From positions 2,294,001-2,358,000 of the forward strand of contig NZ_JAPEPB010000001.1 in NCBI RefSeq assembly GCF_026340565.1: a DNA stretch of 64,000 bases, written 5' to 3'. A program made the position numbers and the translations under genes. Position 1 is the first letter of the stretch; each line of letters begins with the position of its first letter. This stretch comes from Kitasatospora sp. NBC_01287. Its GTDB lineage: Bacteria; Actinomycetota; Actinomycetes; Streptomycetales; Streptomycetaceae. The notes beneath the pieces were generated by a model, which ran no database searches, had not been told where the DNA came from, and was given only the letters and a program-made list of their open reading frames with translations. This document shows positions 15,655-23,871 of this stretch, piece after piece.

Positions 15655-16371
15655 TCAGCGGTGCTCGGGGTTCTCGAAGTCGAAGCGGCAGCCCGCGTCC
15701 CACTCGGAGCGCTGGTTGCCGTGGGCCGGGATGCCGCCGGCGTCCTTGAGGATGCGGGCCAGGTGAAGCTGGTTCCACGTCATGAAGGTGGCGTTGCGGT
15801 TGGTGAAGTCGTTCTCCGGGCCGCCGGAGCCGGGATCGAGGTAGGACGGGCCGGGGCCCGCCTCGCCGACCCAGCCGGCATCGGCCTGCGGGGGGACGGT
15901 GTAGCCGAGGTGCTGGAGACTGTAGAGGACGTTCATCGCGCAGTGTTTGGCGCCGTCCTCGTTCCCGGTGATCAGACAACCGCCGACGCGGCCGTAGTAG
16001 GCGTACTGGCCCTGCTCGTTGAGGATCGACGAGCACGCGTAGAGGCGCTCGATGACCTTCTTCATGACGGAGGAGTTGTCGCCCAGCCACACGGGCCCCG
16101 CCAGCGTGAGGATGTCGGCCGACATGACCTGGGAGTAGATGACAGGCCATTCGTCCGTCTCCCAACCGTGCTCGGTCATGTCCGGCCAGACGCCGGTGGC
16201 GATGTCGAGGTCCACGGCCCGCAGGACGTCCACCTGGACGCCCTGGCGCTGCAGGATACCGGTGCTGACGTCGATCAGGCCCTGGGTGTGGCTGCGCTCG
16301 GGCGAGCGCTTGAGGGTGCAGTTGATGACCAGGGCGCGGAGGTCGGTGTAGGTGGTCGGGGTGTCCGGCAT
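15655..16371 (-). CDS. NAD(P)H-dependent FMN reductase / flavodoxin-fold protein
   Basis: 238 residues, ATG with a GGAAGG site. Flavodoxin-like pattern: ALVINCTLKRSPERSHTQGL binds the FMN phosphate, MSADILTLAGPVWLGDNSSVMKKVIER is the conserved isoalloxazine loop, and GGCLITGNEDGAKHC follows. Members reduce quinones, azo compounds or FMN, and some reduce natural-product intermediates. It lies downstream of the AMP-ligase on the same strand and is convergent with the plus-strand operon. It may supply reduced flavin or a quinone-reducing step to the pathway, or only detoxify. Confidence 0.88.
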   Translation of the reverse strand: MPDTPTTYTDLRALVINCTLKRSPERSHTQGLIDVSTGILQRQGVQVDVLRAVDLDIATGVWPDMTEHGWETDEWPVIYSQVMSADILTLAGPVWLGDNSSVMKKVIERLYACSSILNEQGQYAYYGRVGGCLITGNEDGAKHCAMNVLYSLQHLGYTVPPQADAGWVGEAGPGPSYLDPGSGGPENDFTNRNATFMTWNQLHLARILKDAGGIPAHGNQRSEWDAGCRFDFENPEHR

Positions 16372-16511
16372 GGCGGCGCCTTCCGTCAGGGGGGTGAGCG
16401 GGCAGGGCGAGCTGGGCCCCTGTCCACTCCAGCAGACCCGTCCGGGTCACGCCGGTCGGGCTGAGCCGGATGCATGACGGATCGAGCTGACCGATCGTCT
16501 TGTCCGCCCCG

Positions 16512-18080
16512 CTACCCGGTGTAGGTGGCCTGGAGCAGCTTCTTGTCGGGCTTGCCGACCGGGGTGAGCGGGATGGCGTCTAGCACATGGACCACGCTGG
16601 GGGTGTACATCGCGCCCATGTGCTCGGCGACATGCGCGCGCAGCCGGTCGGGGTCGACGGTGCGGCCCCGGGCGGGCACGACGGCGACGCGGACCTCCTC
16701 GACGGCGTCCGGCCCGGGGACCCCGAAGGCCGCGCAGGCGGCCACGTCCGGCTGGGCGAGCAGGAGTTCCTCCAGCTCGGTCGGGTACACGTGGCCGCCC
16801 ACCACGATGATCATGTCCTTGAGGCGGTCCACCAGGTAGAGGTAGCCCTCGTCGTCCAGGTAGCCGACGTCGCCGGTGCGGACCCAGCCGTCGCGCAGCA
16901 CCTCGGCGGTCAGCTCCGGCTGCTGCCAGTAGCCGGTCATGACCTGGGAGGTGCGCACCGTCACCTCGCCGCGCCGCCCCGGTGGCAGCACCGCGTCCGC
17001 CTCGTCGCGGATGGCGAGTTCGATGCCCGGCACCGCCCGGCCGACCGGGACGACCGGGCCGCCGAGCCGGGTCGGCGTGTGCTCCTCGGGGGGCAGCAGG
17101 CTGATCAGGCCGGCCTCGGACTGGCCGTAGGCGCCGAAGAGCACCGGCCCGAACCGCTTGCGCGCCTCGCGCAGCCGGACCGGGGAGGCGGCGCAACCGC
17201 CGTAGATGATCCGCCGCAGGCTGGAGAGGTCGGTGGTGGCCGACCCCGGTTCGTCGAGCAGCCGGTAGAGCAGGGGCGGCAGCACCCAGAGGTCGGTGAT
17301 CCGCTCCCTCTCGACGGCGGCGAGCACCTGGCCGGGGTCGAAGCCGCGGTGCAGCACAGCGGAGCCGCCGGCCAGCAGCGCGGCATCGGTCATCATCCCG
17401 GCCAGGTGGGCCAGGGTGGAGGAGGCCAGGAAGCGGGGCGGAGCCTCGGCGCCGGTGGCGGCGGCGAATCCGGTGAGCGCCTCGCCGTAGCCGGCGTTGG
17501 GCATCCGGATGCCCTTGGGCGTGCCGGTGGTGCCCCCGGTGTGCCGGATGCACCAGTCGTCCTCGGGGCGGGCCGCACCCGGCAGCGGGGCGGCGTCGCG
17601 CGATGCGGCGCGGGCCAGCAGGTCCTCACCGAGCGGGCTCGGGCCGAGGGTCAGCACCACGGCGGGGCGCACCTGGGCGAGCAGCCGCTCGGCCGTCGCC
17701 CGGGCCCGGGGCTCGGCGATCAGGGCATCTGGCTCGACGCTGCGGACGATCTCGACCAGCGGCTCGGCGGCCATGCCCTCGTACAGGGCGACGATCCGGG
17801 CGCCGAGCAGGTTCGCCGCGTACCGGGCCGTGATCAGCTCGGGCCGGTTGCCGGAGAGCAGCACCACGGTGCTGCCGCGGCCGATGCCGAACGCCGCCAG
17901 CTCCCGGGCCAGCTGGTAGACGCTCGCCCGGAACGGCCCGGCCGCCACCTGCCGGCCGCCGGCCGTGGTCAGCACCACCCGGCCGGGGTCCCGGGCGAGC
18001 ACGCCGAGCACGGACTCGACGTAACTGGTGAACCCGCTGGGGGACGTGACGGCCAGGGACTCGGCCAGGGACTCGGCCAT
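16512..18080 (-). CDS. Acyl-AMP/CoA ligase (AMP-binding family)
   Basis: 522 residues from an ATG with an AAGGAGCC site; the 10-codon longer frame is less likely. Adenylation motifs are complete: the P-loop HTGGTTGTPKG, the YGQSEAG core, RTGDVGYLDDEGYLYLVDR, and GGHVYPTELEELL, with the catalytic Lys in VGKPDKK near the C-terminus. It activates a carboxylic acid as acyl-AMP and transfers it to CoA or directly to a carrier protein. With a stand-alone ACP nearby, direct loading of that ACP is plausible. Substrate not predictable by eye. Transcribed opposite to the main operon, downstream of the TetR gene. Confidence 0.93.
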   Translation of the reverse strand: MAESLAESLAVTSPSGFTSYVESVLGVLARDPGRVVLTTAGGRQVAAGPFRASVYQLARELAAFGIGRGSTVVLLSGNRPELITARYAANLLGARIVALYEGMAAEPLVEIVRSVEPDALIAEPRARATAERLLAQVRPAVVLTLGPSPLGEDLLARAASRDAAPLPGAARPEDDWCIRHTGGTTGTPKGIRMPNAGYGEALTGFAAATGAEAPPRFLASSTLAHLAGMMTDAALLAGGSAVLHRGFDPGQVLAAVERERITDLWVLPPLLYRLLDEPGSATTDLSSLRRIIYGGCAASPVRLREARKRFGPVLFGAYGQSEAGLISLLPPEEHTPTRLGGPVVPVGRAVPGIELAIRDEADAVLPPGRRGEVTVRTSQVMTGYWQQPELTAEVLRDGWVRTGDVGYLDDEGYLYLVDRLKDMIIVVGGHVYPTELEELLLAQPDVAACAAFGVPGPDAVEEVRVAVVPARGRTVDPDRLRAHVAEHMGAMYTPSVVHVLDAIPLTPVGKPDKKLLQATYTG

Positions 18081-18327
18081 GGTGGCTCCTTCGTGGTCGC
18101 CGGGCACCACCGCCGCGTCTCCGCTCCACCCGCGTGTGGCGGCGCATCCCGGATCGGACGCGTCGGCGACGGGTCCCGGGCAATCCGGACGCCCGCACGG
18201 GCGCTGCGCGCCGCCAGGCGTTCGGTATCCGGCACCTTCCGTTCATCGCTACCCACTCAGCGGAGTGGCATGCTCAGAACCGGCGGTCCGGCAGGAATCC
18301 GTGGCCGCGCCGATCCCGCCCGGCGGG

Positions 18328-19098
18328 TCAGCCGCCGGCGCCCGGCGCGAAGAGCCCGGAGCCACCGAGCCCGGTCTCGATCAGCCGCGCCGCGCGCCGC
18401 ACCTCGGCCGTCACCGCCGCGTGCACCCGGGCGGGCGCGAGCGTCCCCGCGCCGCCCGACTCCCCGCCCAGGCGCTCACCCGGCTCCCCGCCCAGTCCAC
18501 CCAAGTGCCTGGCCAGGCTCTGGAACTGGATCCGCCACAGGCCGATCAGCGCGGTGGCCGCGAGCTGCGGCTCGGGATCCTCCGGGCGCAGCCCCGCGCG
18601 CCCGGCCAGAACCTCGGCGGCGGTCGCGACCAGCTGGTCCGTCAGCTCGTGCTGGTGCGCCCGCAGGGACGGGGTGGACCTGCTCAGCGCGCCGAAGCGG
18701 AGGAACTGCGTGACGGCCAGGGCGTGGTCCTCCTGGGCGGCCAGCCAGGAGGTCAGCGCGGACAGCTCGTCGGCGAGGATCCGCAGCGCCGCCTCGACCG
18801 GCGGCACGCCCGGCTCGCCCAGGCCTGCCCGCAGCGCGGCCCCGGTGGCCTGCCAGCGGTCCAGGATCAGCGCCTCCTTGGTCGGGAAGTAGTTGTAGAC
18901 CGTCTTCTCCGACACCCCGCAGGCCTCGGCGACCTCGGCCACCCGGACGGCGTCGAAGCCCCGCTCCAGGAACATCCCGGTGGCCGCGTCGGAGAGCTGC
19001 TGCCGCATCAGCCGCTTCTTCCGCTCCCGCAGCCCCTGCGGCTCGGACTCCCCCGCCGCGGGCCGGAACGCCGACCAGTCCACCGTGCGCACTCCCAT
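18328..19098 (-). CDS. TetR-family transcriptional regulator
   Basis: 256 residues. The N-terminal DNA-binding domain (about 28-75) has the TetR pattern RQQLSDAATGMFLERGFDAV then EVAEACGVSEKTVYNYFPTKEAL. The C-terminal ligand domain is helical and diverged, with a Gly/Glu-rich insertion and an ATP-independent effector pocket expected. Divergent from the AHSA1-like gene across a 102-base AT-rich spacer with small palindromes, so it probably represses itself and that gene. It lies directly upstream of the AMP-ligase and may also control the biosynthetic locus. Confidence 0.93.
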   Translation of the reverse strand: MGVRTVDWSAFRPAAGESEPQGLRERKKRLMRQQLSDAATGMFLERGFDAVRVAEVAEACGVSEKTVYNYFPTKEALILDRWQATGAALRAGLGEPGVPPVEAALRILADELSALTSWLAAQEDHALAVTQFLRFGALSRSTPSLRAHQHELTDQLVATAAEVLAGRAGLRPEDPEPQLAATALIGLWRIQFQSLARHLGGLGGEPGERLGGESGGAGTLAPARVHAAVTAEVRRAARLIETGLGGSGLFAPGAGG

Positions 19099-19132
19099 GC
19101 CGCCAGCATAGTGCAGCGGCCAGATATTTTCT

Positions 19133-19169
19133 GTTACCGTAACTTTTTAGTAGCTGTAAAAATAGCTGT
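19133..19169. promoter_or_regulatory. Candidate TetR operator and promoter region
   Basis: The AT-rich spacer between divergent genes contains GTTAC-C-GTAAC (19133-19143), an inverted TTTTTA/TAAAAA pair (19144-19149, 19157-19162) and two direct copies of TAGCTGT (19151, 19163). Any of these could be the regulator site; the first palindrome is the most TetR-like. Confidence 0.4.
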
Positions 19170-19200
19170 TCGAGTAACTGCCCGATGAAAGGCGTGCCCG

Positions 19201-19701
19201 ATGAGCGGCATCCACCTCGTCCACGACTACCCCCATCCGCCCGCGAAGGTCTGGCGCGCCGTCACCGACCCGGCGCTGGTGCCGCTGTGGGCCGCGACCG
19301 GCGCCGGCGGCCGGCCGGTGGGGTTCACCACCACCGTGGGCACCAGGTTCCGCTTCGTCGCCGAGCCGAAGCCGGGCTGGAGCGGCATCGTCGAGTGCGA
19401 GGTGCTGGAGGTCGACGAACCCCGGCTGCTGCGCTACTCGTGGACCGGCGACGACGGCGGCGACCTGACCGAGGTCACCTACCGGCTCGAACCACACGCC
19501 GGCGGCACCCGCTTCCGCTACGACCACACCGGCTTCACCGGCGTCGGCGGGTTCTTCATGGCCCGGCTGCTGGGCACCGTCCGGCGCAGGATGCTCGCCG
19601 TCGGCCTGCCGGCGGTGCTGGACGACCTCGACGACGACGGCCGGCTCCGCCCGCCGGGTCAGCGGTCGGCGCGGTCGGCGCGGTCGGCGCGGTCGAGGTA
19701 G
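19201..19701 (+). CDS. AHSA1/SRPBCC-family protein
   Basis: 166 residues, ATG with an AAAGG site. The pattern DYPHPPAKVWRAVTDPALVPLW, then TRFRFVAEPKPGWSGIVECEVLEVDEPRLLRYSW and GTRFRYDHTGF, is the activator-of-Hsp90/SRPBCC fold used by many small ligand-binding proteins. The final 12 residues are a tandem RSARSAR tail produced by a 9-bp repeat, and the gene overlaps the convergent response regulator gene by 43 bases. It is probably controlled by the divergent TetR protein. Confidence 0.88.
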   Translation: MSGIHLVHDYPHPPAKVWRAVTDPALVPLWAATGAGGRPVGFTTTVGTRFRFVAEPKPGWSGIVECEVLEVDEPRLLRYSWTGDDGGDLTEVTYRLEPHAGGTRFRYDHTGFTGVGGFFMARLLGTVRRRMLAVGLPAVLDDLDDDGRLRPPGQRSARSARSARSR

Positions 19702-20330
19702 GCCAGCACCGCCAGCACCCGGCGGTTGTCGTCGTCCGAGGGTGCCAGGTCCAGCTTGCCGAAGATGCTCGCCGTGTGTTTGGCCACCGACCCCTCGCCG
19801 ATCCGCAGGCGCTGGGCGATCGCCGCGTTGGACCGCCCCTCGGCCATCACCTCCAGGACCTCGCGCTCGCGCGCGGTCAGCGAAGCCACCGGGTCCTTGC
19901 GGGACTTGGGGGCCAGCAGTCCGGCGACCACCTCCGGGTCCATCACGGTGCCGCCGGCAACCACGGTGCGCAGCGCGTCCATGAACTGGCCGGCGTTGAA
20001 GACCCGGTCCTTGAGCAGATAACCGATGCCGCCCGCGCCGTCCGCGAGCAACTCGCGTGCGTAGAGCTGCTCCACGTGTTGGGAGAGCACGAGCACCGGG
20101 AGCCCGGGTCGACTGCGCCGCGCGCCGATCGCGGCCCGCAGTCCCTCGTCGGTGAAGGTGGGCGGGAGCCTGACATCGACGATCGCCAGGTCGGGCCGCT
20201 CCTCGCTCAGCGCGGTGAGCAGCTCCGCCCCGGTCGCGACGGCGGCCACCACGGTCAGGCCGTGCGCGGTGAGCAGGTGGGTCATGCCGTCCCTGAGCAG
20301 GTACAGATCCTCGGCCAGGACAACACGCAC
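19659..20330 (-). CDS. NarL/LuxR-family response regulator (second system)
   Basis: 223 residues, receiver domain with phospho-acceptor D52 in AIVDVRLPP and Lys in YLLKDR, then a LuxR helix-turn-helix (LTAREREVLEVMAEGRSNAAIAQ). It is a close paralogue of the regulator at 3.2 kb through its whole length. The C-terminus carries an extra ADRADRADR tail encoded by the 9-bp repeat whose other strand encodes the tail of the AHSA1-like protein. It lies downstream of the second kinase, separated by a small putative lipoprotein gene. Confidence 0.95.
   Translation of the reverse strand: MRVVLAEDLYLLRDGMTHLLTAHGLTVVAAVATGAELLTALSEERPDLAIVDVRLPPTFTDEGLRAAIGARRSRPGLPVLVLSQHVEQLYARELLADGAGGIGYLLKDRVFNAGQFMDALRTVVAGGTVMDPEVVAGLLAPKSRKDPVASLTAREREVLEVMAEGRSNAAIAQRLRIGEGSVAKHTASIFGKLDLAPSDDDNRRVLAVLAYLDRADRADRADR
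19662..19697. repeat. 9-bp repeat forming the C-termini of two convergent genes
   Basis: Three exact copies of GCGGTCGGC plus GCGGTCGAG. Read on one strand it gives Arg-Ser-Ala units, on the other Ala-Asp-Arg units; both genes stop within five bases of the array. Confidence 0.9.
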
Positions 20331-20407
20331 ACGGACTCCAGCGGTCGGAGAGCGCCCGGACGGCTCGCCGGGCGCCGCTCATCCTAGTGCCGCGTCAGGC
20401 ACTGGCC

Positions 20408-20731
20408 CTATGGCTTGTCGTCCACCGTGATGTCGGCCGAGCCGCTCTCCACCTTCTCCAGGTGCAGGTGGTAGCGGCCGATGCCGACGCTAACGTCCTT
20501 ACTCAGAGTGATGGTCACCCCGTGGGAGTCGAGCTTCACCGAGTTGCCGTCGATCGCCTCGACGGACAGCTTCTGCCCGGCGATGGTCACCGAACTCCCG
20601 TCGTGCACGTCCAGATGGCACACGGGGGCCTGGCAGCCCAGCTCGACGCCGTTCCTGTCGCAGCCGTTGGTGGCAAGGACGATCGCGGCGATCAGCAGTC
20701 CGGTCGGGATCAGGGCGGTGCGGCGGCGCAT
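20408..20731 (-). CDS. Small exported protein, possible lipoprotein
   Basis: 107 residues. The start MRRRTALIPTGLLIAAIVLA is a clear signal peptide, ending in ATNGC, which is a weak lipobox with Cys24. The mature part has two more Cys (GCQAPVC) and a strand-rich sequence (SSVTIAGQKLSVEAIDGN, VTITLSKDVSVGIGRYHLHL). It sits 13 bases after the kinase stop and before the regulator gene, so it is likely co-expressed and may act outside the membrane as an accessory sensor. No family recognised. Confidence 0.65.
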   Translation of the reverse strand: MRRRTALIPTGLLIAAIVLATNGCDRNGVELGCQAPVCHLDVHDGSSVTIAGQKLSVEAIDGNSVKLDSHGVTITLSKDVSVGIGRYHLHLEKVESGSADITVDDKP

Positions 20732-20744
20732 GGGAGGTCTCCTC

Positions 20745-22238
20745 TCACTGGGTTGGCACGGGATCCTGCTCGGTTTCGGTGCCTGACTTCGCGGTGCCTG
20801 ACTTCGCGGTGCCTGACTTCGCGGTGCCTGCCCCCTCGGTGGCCGGCTCTTCGGTGGCCGGCTCTTCGGTGCCCGGCTCTTCGGTGGCCGCCGCAGGGGC
20901 CGTGCTGACCGGCGCCGCGCAGGGGATGGCCACGGTGATCCGGGTCGGCCGACCGGGCCCGCTGTCCAGCTGGAGGCTGCCGTCGAACGCCCGCAGCCGG
21001 CGCTCCAGGCCGCGCAGTCCGGTGCCGCCCTGGGGATCGAGGCCGCCGCGCCCGTCGTCGCCGACGACGATCCGCAGCGCCCCGGCCCGGTGGCCGATCT
21101 CCACCCACGACCACTGGGCCCGGGCGTGCTTGGCGGTGTTGGTGAGCAGTTCCGCCACCGCGAAGTAGCCCGCGGACTCGACCGCGGCGTCCAGCCGGCC
21201 GGCGAGGTCCGAGGTGACCTTCACCGGCATCGGCGCGTCGATGGCCAGCGCCTCGACGGCACCGGTCAGCCCTCGCTCGGCGAGGACCGGCGGGTGGATG
21301 CTGTGCACCACCTCGCGCAGTTCCCGCAGGGCGAGCGTGGTCAGCTCGCGGGCCTTCGCCAGCTGTGCCATGGCCTGCTCCGGCCGAGTGGGGAAGAGCA
21401 GTTCGGCCGAACTGACGGCCATGCCGATGGCCACCAGCCTGGCCTGCGCGCCGTCGTGCAGGTCGCGCTCGATGCGGCGCAGTTCGGCGGCCTGGGCGGT
21501 GAGCACCTCGACCCGGCTGGTGAACAGCCGGCTCGCCCGGCGGGTGAGCAGCGCGTGCTCGGAGGCGCTGAGGCAGCGGCGGCTCAGCATCAGGTACGTG
21601 CCGCTCAGCAGCGGCGCGCAGCCCACTCCGACCACCACCAGCACCACTCCGACGGCCGCCGCCCCCGGCAGCGGGAGCCGAGGGAGCCCGTCGAGGGCCG
21701 GCAGCGGCCGGCCGGCGAGCGAGCACAGCACCGTCCAGGCCCCGCCCCCGACGAGCGCGACGGGCAGCGCGACGAGCGCGCCCAGGAGCGGATCGGCGAT
21801 CAGCCAGGCGACCTCGCGCCAGGTGGCCGGGTCGATGAAGACCAGACGTAGCCGGCGCTGGCCGATGGCCACCAGCCGGCTGCGCTGGAAGTCGTAGCCG
21901 TTCCAGTACCAGCCGTTCTCGGTCCGCTCCAGCGCCGGCAGCGGCAGGTAGGGCGCGGCCACCGGCCTGCCCTCCCAACGGCCCACCAGGGCCCGGGTGA
22001 CGACGGCCAGCACCCGGGCGCCGGGGATGACCAGCAGGACGGTCAGCCCCAGGGCGCCGACCCACTGCGGCAGCAGTAAGGCGGCGGGCAGCACGGTGGC
22101 GGCGGGCTTGACCGCGGACAGGACGGCCAGCACCGCGCAGCGCCCCACCGCGACCATGGCGCGTCCGGCGGATCCGACCCGATCGACGTTCACCGCCAGA
22201 TCGTACGGTCCTGCGGCCGCGTGCTCGGTTCGGCTCAC
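20745..22238 (-). CDS. Sensor histidine kinase, HisKA_3 type (second system)
   Basis: 497 residues from a GTG with AGGAGG eight bases upstream; the longer frame runs through the promoter dyad and is rejected. Membrane sensor region at about 20-90 and 130-215, phospho-acceptor His261 in RRIERDLHDGAQARL, N box NTAKHARAQWSW and G boxes DDGRGGLD and GTGLRGLERR. It is a paralogue of the kinase at 1.8 kb. The last 45 residues are low-complexity repeats (TAKSG and EEPAT units) from 15-bp tandem repeats. Followed by a small lipoprotein-like gene and the cognate regulator gene. Confidence 0.93.
   Translation of the reverse strand: MSRTEHAAAGPYDLAVNVDRVGSAGRAMVAVGRCAVLAVLSAVKPAATVLPAALLLPQWVGALGLTVLLVIPGARVLAVVTRALVGRWEGRPVAAPYLPLPALERTENGWYWNGYDFQRSRLVAIGQRRLRLVFIDPATWREVAWLIADPLLGALVALPVALVGGGAWTVLCSLAGRPLPALDGLPRLPLPGAAAVGVVLVVVGVGCAPLLSGTYLMLSRRCLSASEHALLTRRASRLFTSRVEVLTAQAAELRRIERDLHDGAQARLVAIGMAVSSAELLFPTRPEQAMAQLAKARELTTLALRELREVVHSIHPPVLAERGLTGAVEALAIDAPMPVKVTSDLAGRLDAAVESAGYFAVAELLTNTAKHARAQWSWVEIGHRAGALRIVVGDDGRGGLDPQGGTGLRGLERRLRAFDGSLQLDSGPGRPTRITVAIPCAAPVSTAPAAATEEPGTEEPATEEPATEGAGTAKSGTAKSGTAKSGTETEQDPVPTQ
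20781..20882. repeat. 15-bp tandem repeats in the kinase 3' end
   Basis: Three copies of GCCTGACTTCGCGGT and three near-copies of GGTGGCCGGCTCTTC, all in frame with the kinase gene, extending its C-terminal tail. Confidence 0.9.
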
Positions 22239-22308
22239 CTCCCCGCCCTCCTGTCTCAATCTCTCGTCGCTCCAAGGAGGATGACACCGGGGTCCGGCGG
22301 CGGCCCAG

Positions 22309-22368
22309 CCGGCTGGGCCCCGTACGGGGGGTAGACCCAGGTCCACCCCCCGTACGGGGCCCAGCCGG
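22309..22368. promoter_or_regulatory. 28-bp-arm inverted repeat upstream of the second kinase, candidate operator
   Basis: Arms of 28 bases with a single mismatch flank a 4-base centre (CCAG). The core GGGGTnnAC-N4-GTnnACCCC matches the dyad upstream of the first kinase. It lies between the divergent kinase and glycosyltransferase genes, about 75 bases from the kinase start. It is a probable binding site for the NarL-type regulators and could control both directions. Confidence 0.65.
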
Positions 22369-22494
22369 GTTCCACCTGGCAGCCGGGCCGCCTACCGTCG
22401 AGCCAACGGCCGGTGCCGACCACTCGGCGCCGCCCGCCGCCCCGTGCCGAACGCCGGGCCGGGCAGCACGACTTCCGAACCGCCAGGAGAGACC

Positions 22495-23757
22495 ATGCCG
22501 GCCCACCTCGCCCTGCTGAACATCCCGGCACACGGGCACGTCAACCCCACGCTGGAGCTCACCGCCGAGCTGGTCGCCCGCGGGCACCGGGTGACCTACG
22601 CGACCACCGAGGAGTTCGCCCCCGCGGTGGCGCGGACCGGCGCGGACGTCCTGCTCCACTCGTCGACCCTCACCTCCCGGCCCAGGACCGAGGCGCCGCC
22701 GAGCGAGTTCGCAGCCTGGCTGCCGGTGGTACTGCTGAACGAGAGCGCCACCACACTGCCGGTGTTCGAGCGCCACTTCGCGCGCGACGTGCCCGACCTG
22801 CTGCTCTACGACCGCACCCTGTACCTGACCGGGCGCGTCCTGGGCGAGCGGTGGCGACGCCCGGCGGTGGAGCTCTTCCCGTCGTTCGCCTACAACGAGC
22901 ACTTCTCGCTCGCGAGGACCGCCCGAACCCTGGAGCCCGCCGGCTCGGAGCCCGCCGCCCCCGAGCATCCGGCGCGCGCGCTGTTCCGCGGCGGACTGGC
23001 CGAACTCACCCGCGCCCACGGCACGGGCCCCATCACGCCGGAGGAATTCGAGCTCGGTCGTGAGGAGTTCGCGGTGGCGTTCCTGCCCAGGGAGTTCCAG
23101 GTCGCGGGAGAGACCTTTCCTGACGACCGGTTCGCCTTCGTCGGGCCCTGCCTGGGCGATCAGGGCCGCCAGGACGATCGGGGCCGCCAGGACGACTGGC
23201 AGTCGCCCACCGGCTCGGACCCCCTGCTGTTCGTCTCGCTCGGCACCGCCTTCGGAGCCGGTGCCGAGTTCTTCCGGACCTGCGTACGGGCGTTCGCCGA
23301 TCAGCCGTGGCGGGTGGTGCTCGCGACCGGAGCGGTGGACCCCGCCGCCCTCGGTGACCTCCCACCGAACATCGTGGCGCACTCCTGGGTGCCGCAACTG
23401 GCCGTGCTGGAGCGGGCCTCGGTGTTCCTGACCCACTGCGGCATGGGCAGCGCCATGGAGGCGCTCCACCACGACACACCGATGGTGGCCTTCCCGCTGA
23501 GCGTCGAGCAGGCGGCGATCGCCGACCGGGTGGCCGAACTCGGCCTCGGGGCCGTGCTGCCCGCGCACGGCCTCACCCCCGCGCGCCTGCGTGCGGGGGT
23601 CACCGCGGTCGCGTCCGACCCGGCCGTGCGCGAGCGGGTGCGCGCGATGGGCGCGCACACCCGCGCCGCGGGCGGTGCCCGCCGCGCGGCGGACGCCGTC
23701 GAGCGCCGCCTGGCCCGCGCCGGACTTCCCTGCGGCCCGCCGCGGGAGGCGAGTTGA
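22495..23757 (+). CDS. UGT-type glycosyltransferase (macrolide-glycosyltransferase family)
   Basis: 420 residues from an ATG with AGGAGA upstream; an in-frame ATG 17 codons earlier lacks a site. GT-B fold: the N-terminal acceptor domain has the catalytic His in IPAHGHVNPTLEL, and the C-terminal donor domain has the UGT signature VPQLAVLERASVFLTHCGMG, SAMEALHHDTPMV then PLSVEQ. This matches OleD/MGT-like enzymes, which glucosylate macrolides or flavonoids for self-resistance or detoxification. A short GRQDDRGRQDD linker insert separates the domains. Divergent from the second kinase across the dyad, so it may be induced through that system. Confidence 0.93.
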   Translation: MPAHLALLNIPAHGHVNPTLELTAELVARGHRVTYATTEEFAPAVARTGADVLLHSSTLTSRPRTEAPPSEFAAWLPVVLLNESATTLPVFERHFARDVPDLLLYDRTLYLTGRVLGERWRRPAVELFPSFAYNEHFSLARTARTLEPAGSEPAAPEHPARALFRGGLAELTRAHGTGPITPEEFELGREEFAVAFLPREFQVAGETFPDDRFAFVGPCLGDQGRQDDRGRQDDWQSPTGSDPLLFVSLGTAFGAGAEFFRTCVRAFADQPWRVVLATGAVDPAALGDLPPNIVAHSWVPQLAVLERASVFLTHCGMGSAMEALHHDTPMVAFPLSVEQAAIADRVAELGLGAVLPAHGLTPARLRAGVTAVASDPAVRERVRAMGAHTRAAGGARRAADAVERRLARAGLPCGPPREAS

Positions 23758-23871
23758 GCGCACACCGGGGCACCCCGCCGGCGCGGCCTCCACAGCACAC
23801 CGGTACTGCCGGCACGACCCCAGGAGCCTGCGGCCCTGGGCCCGACAGAGACAGGAAACGGACGCATCACC

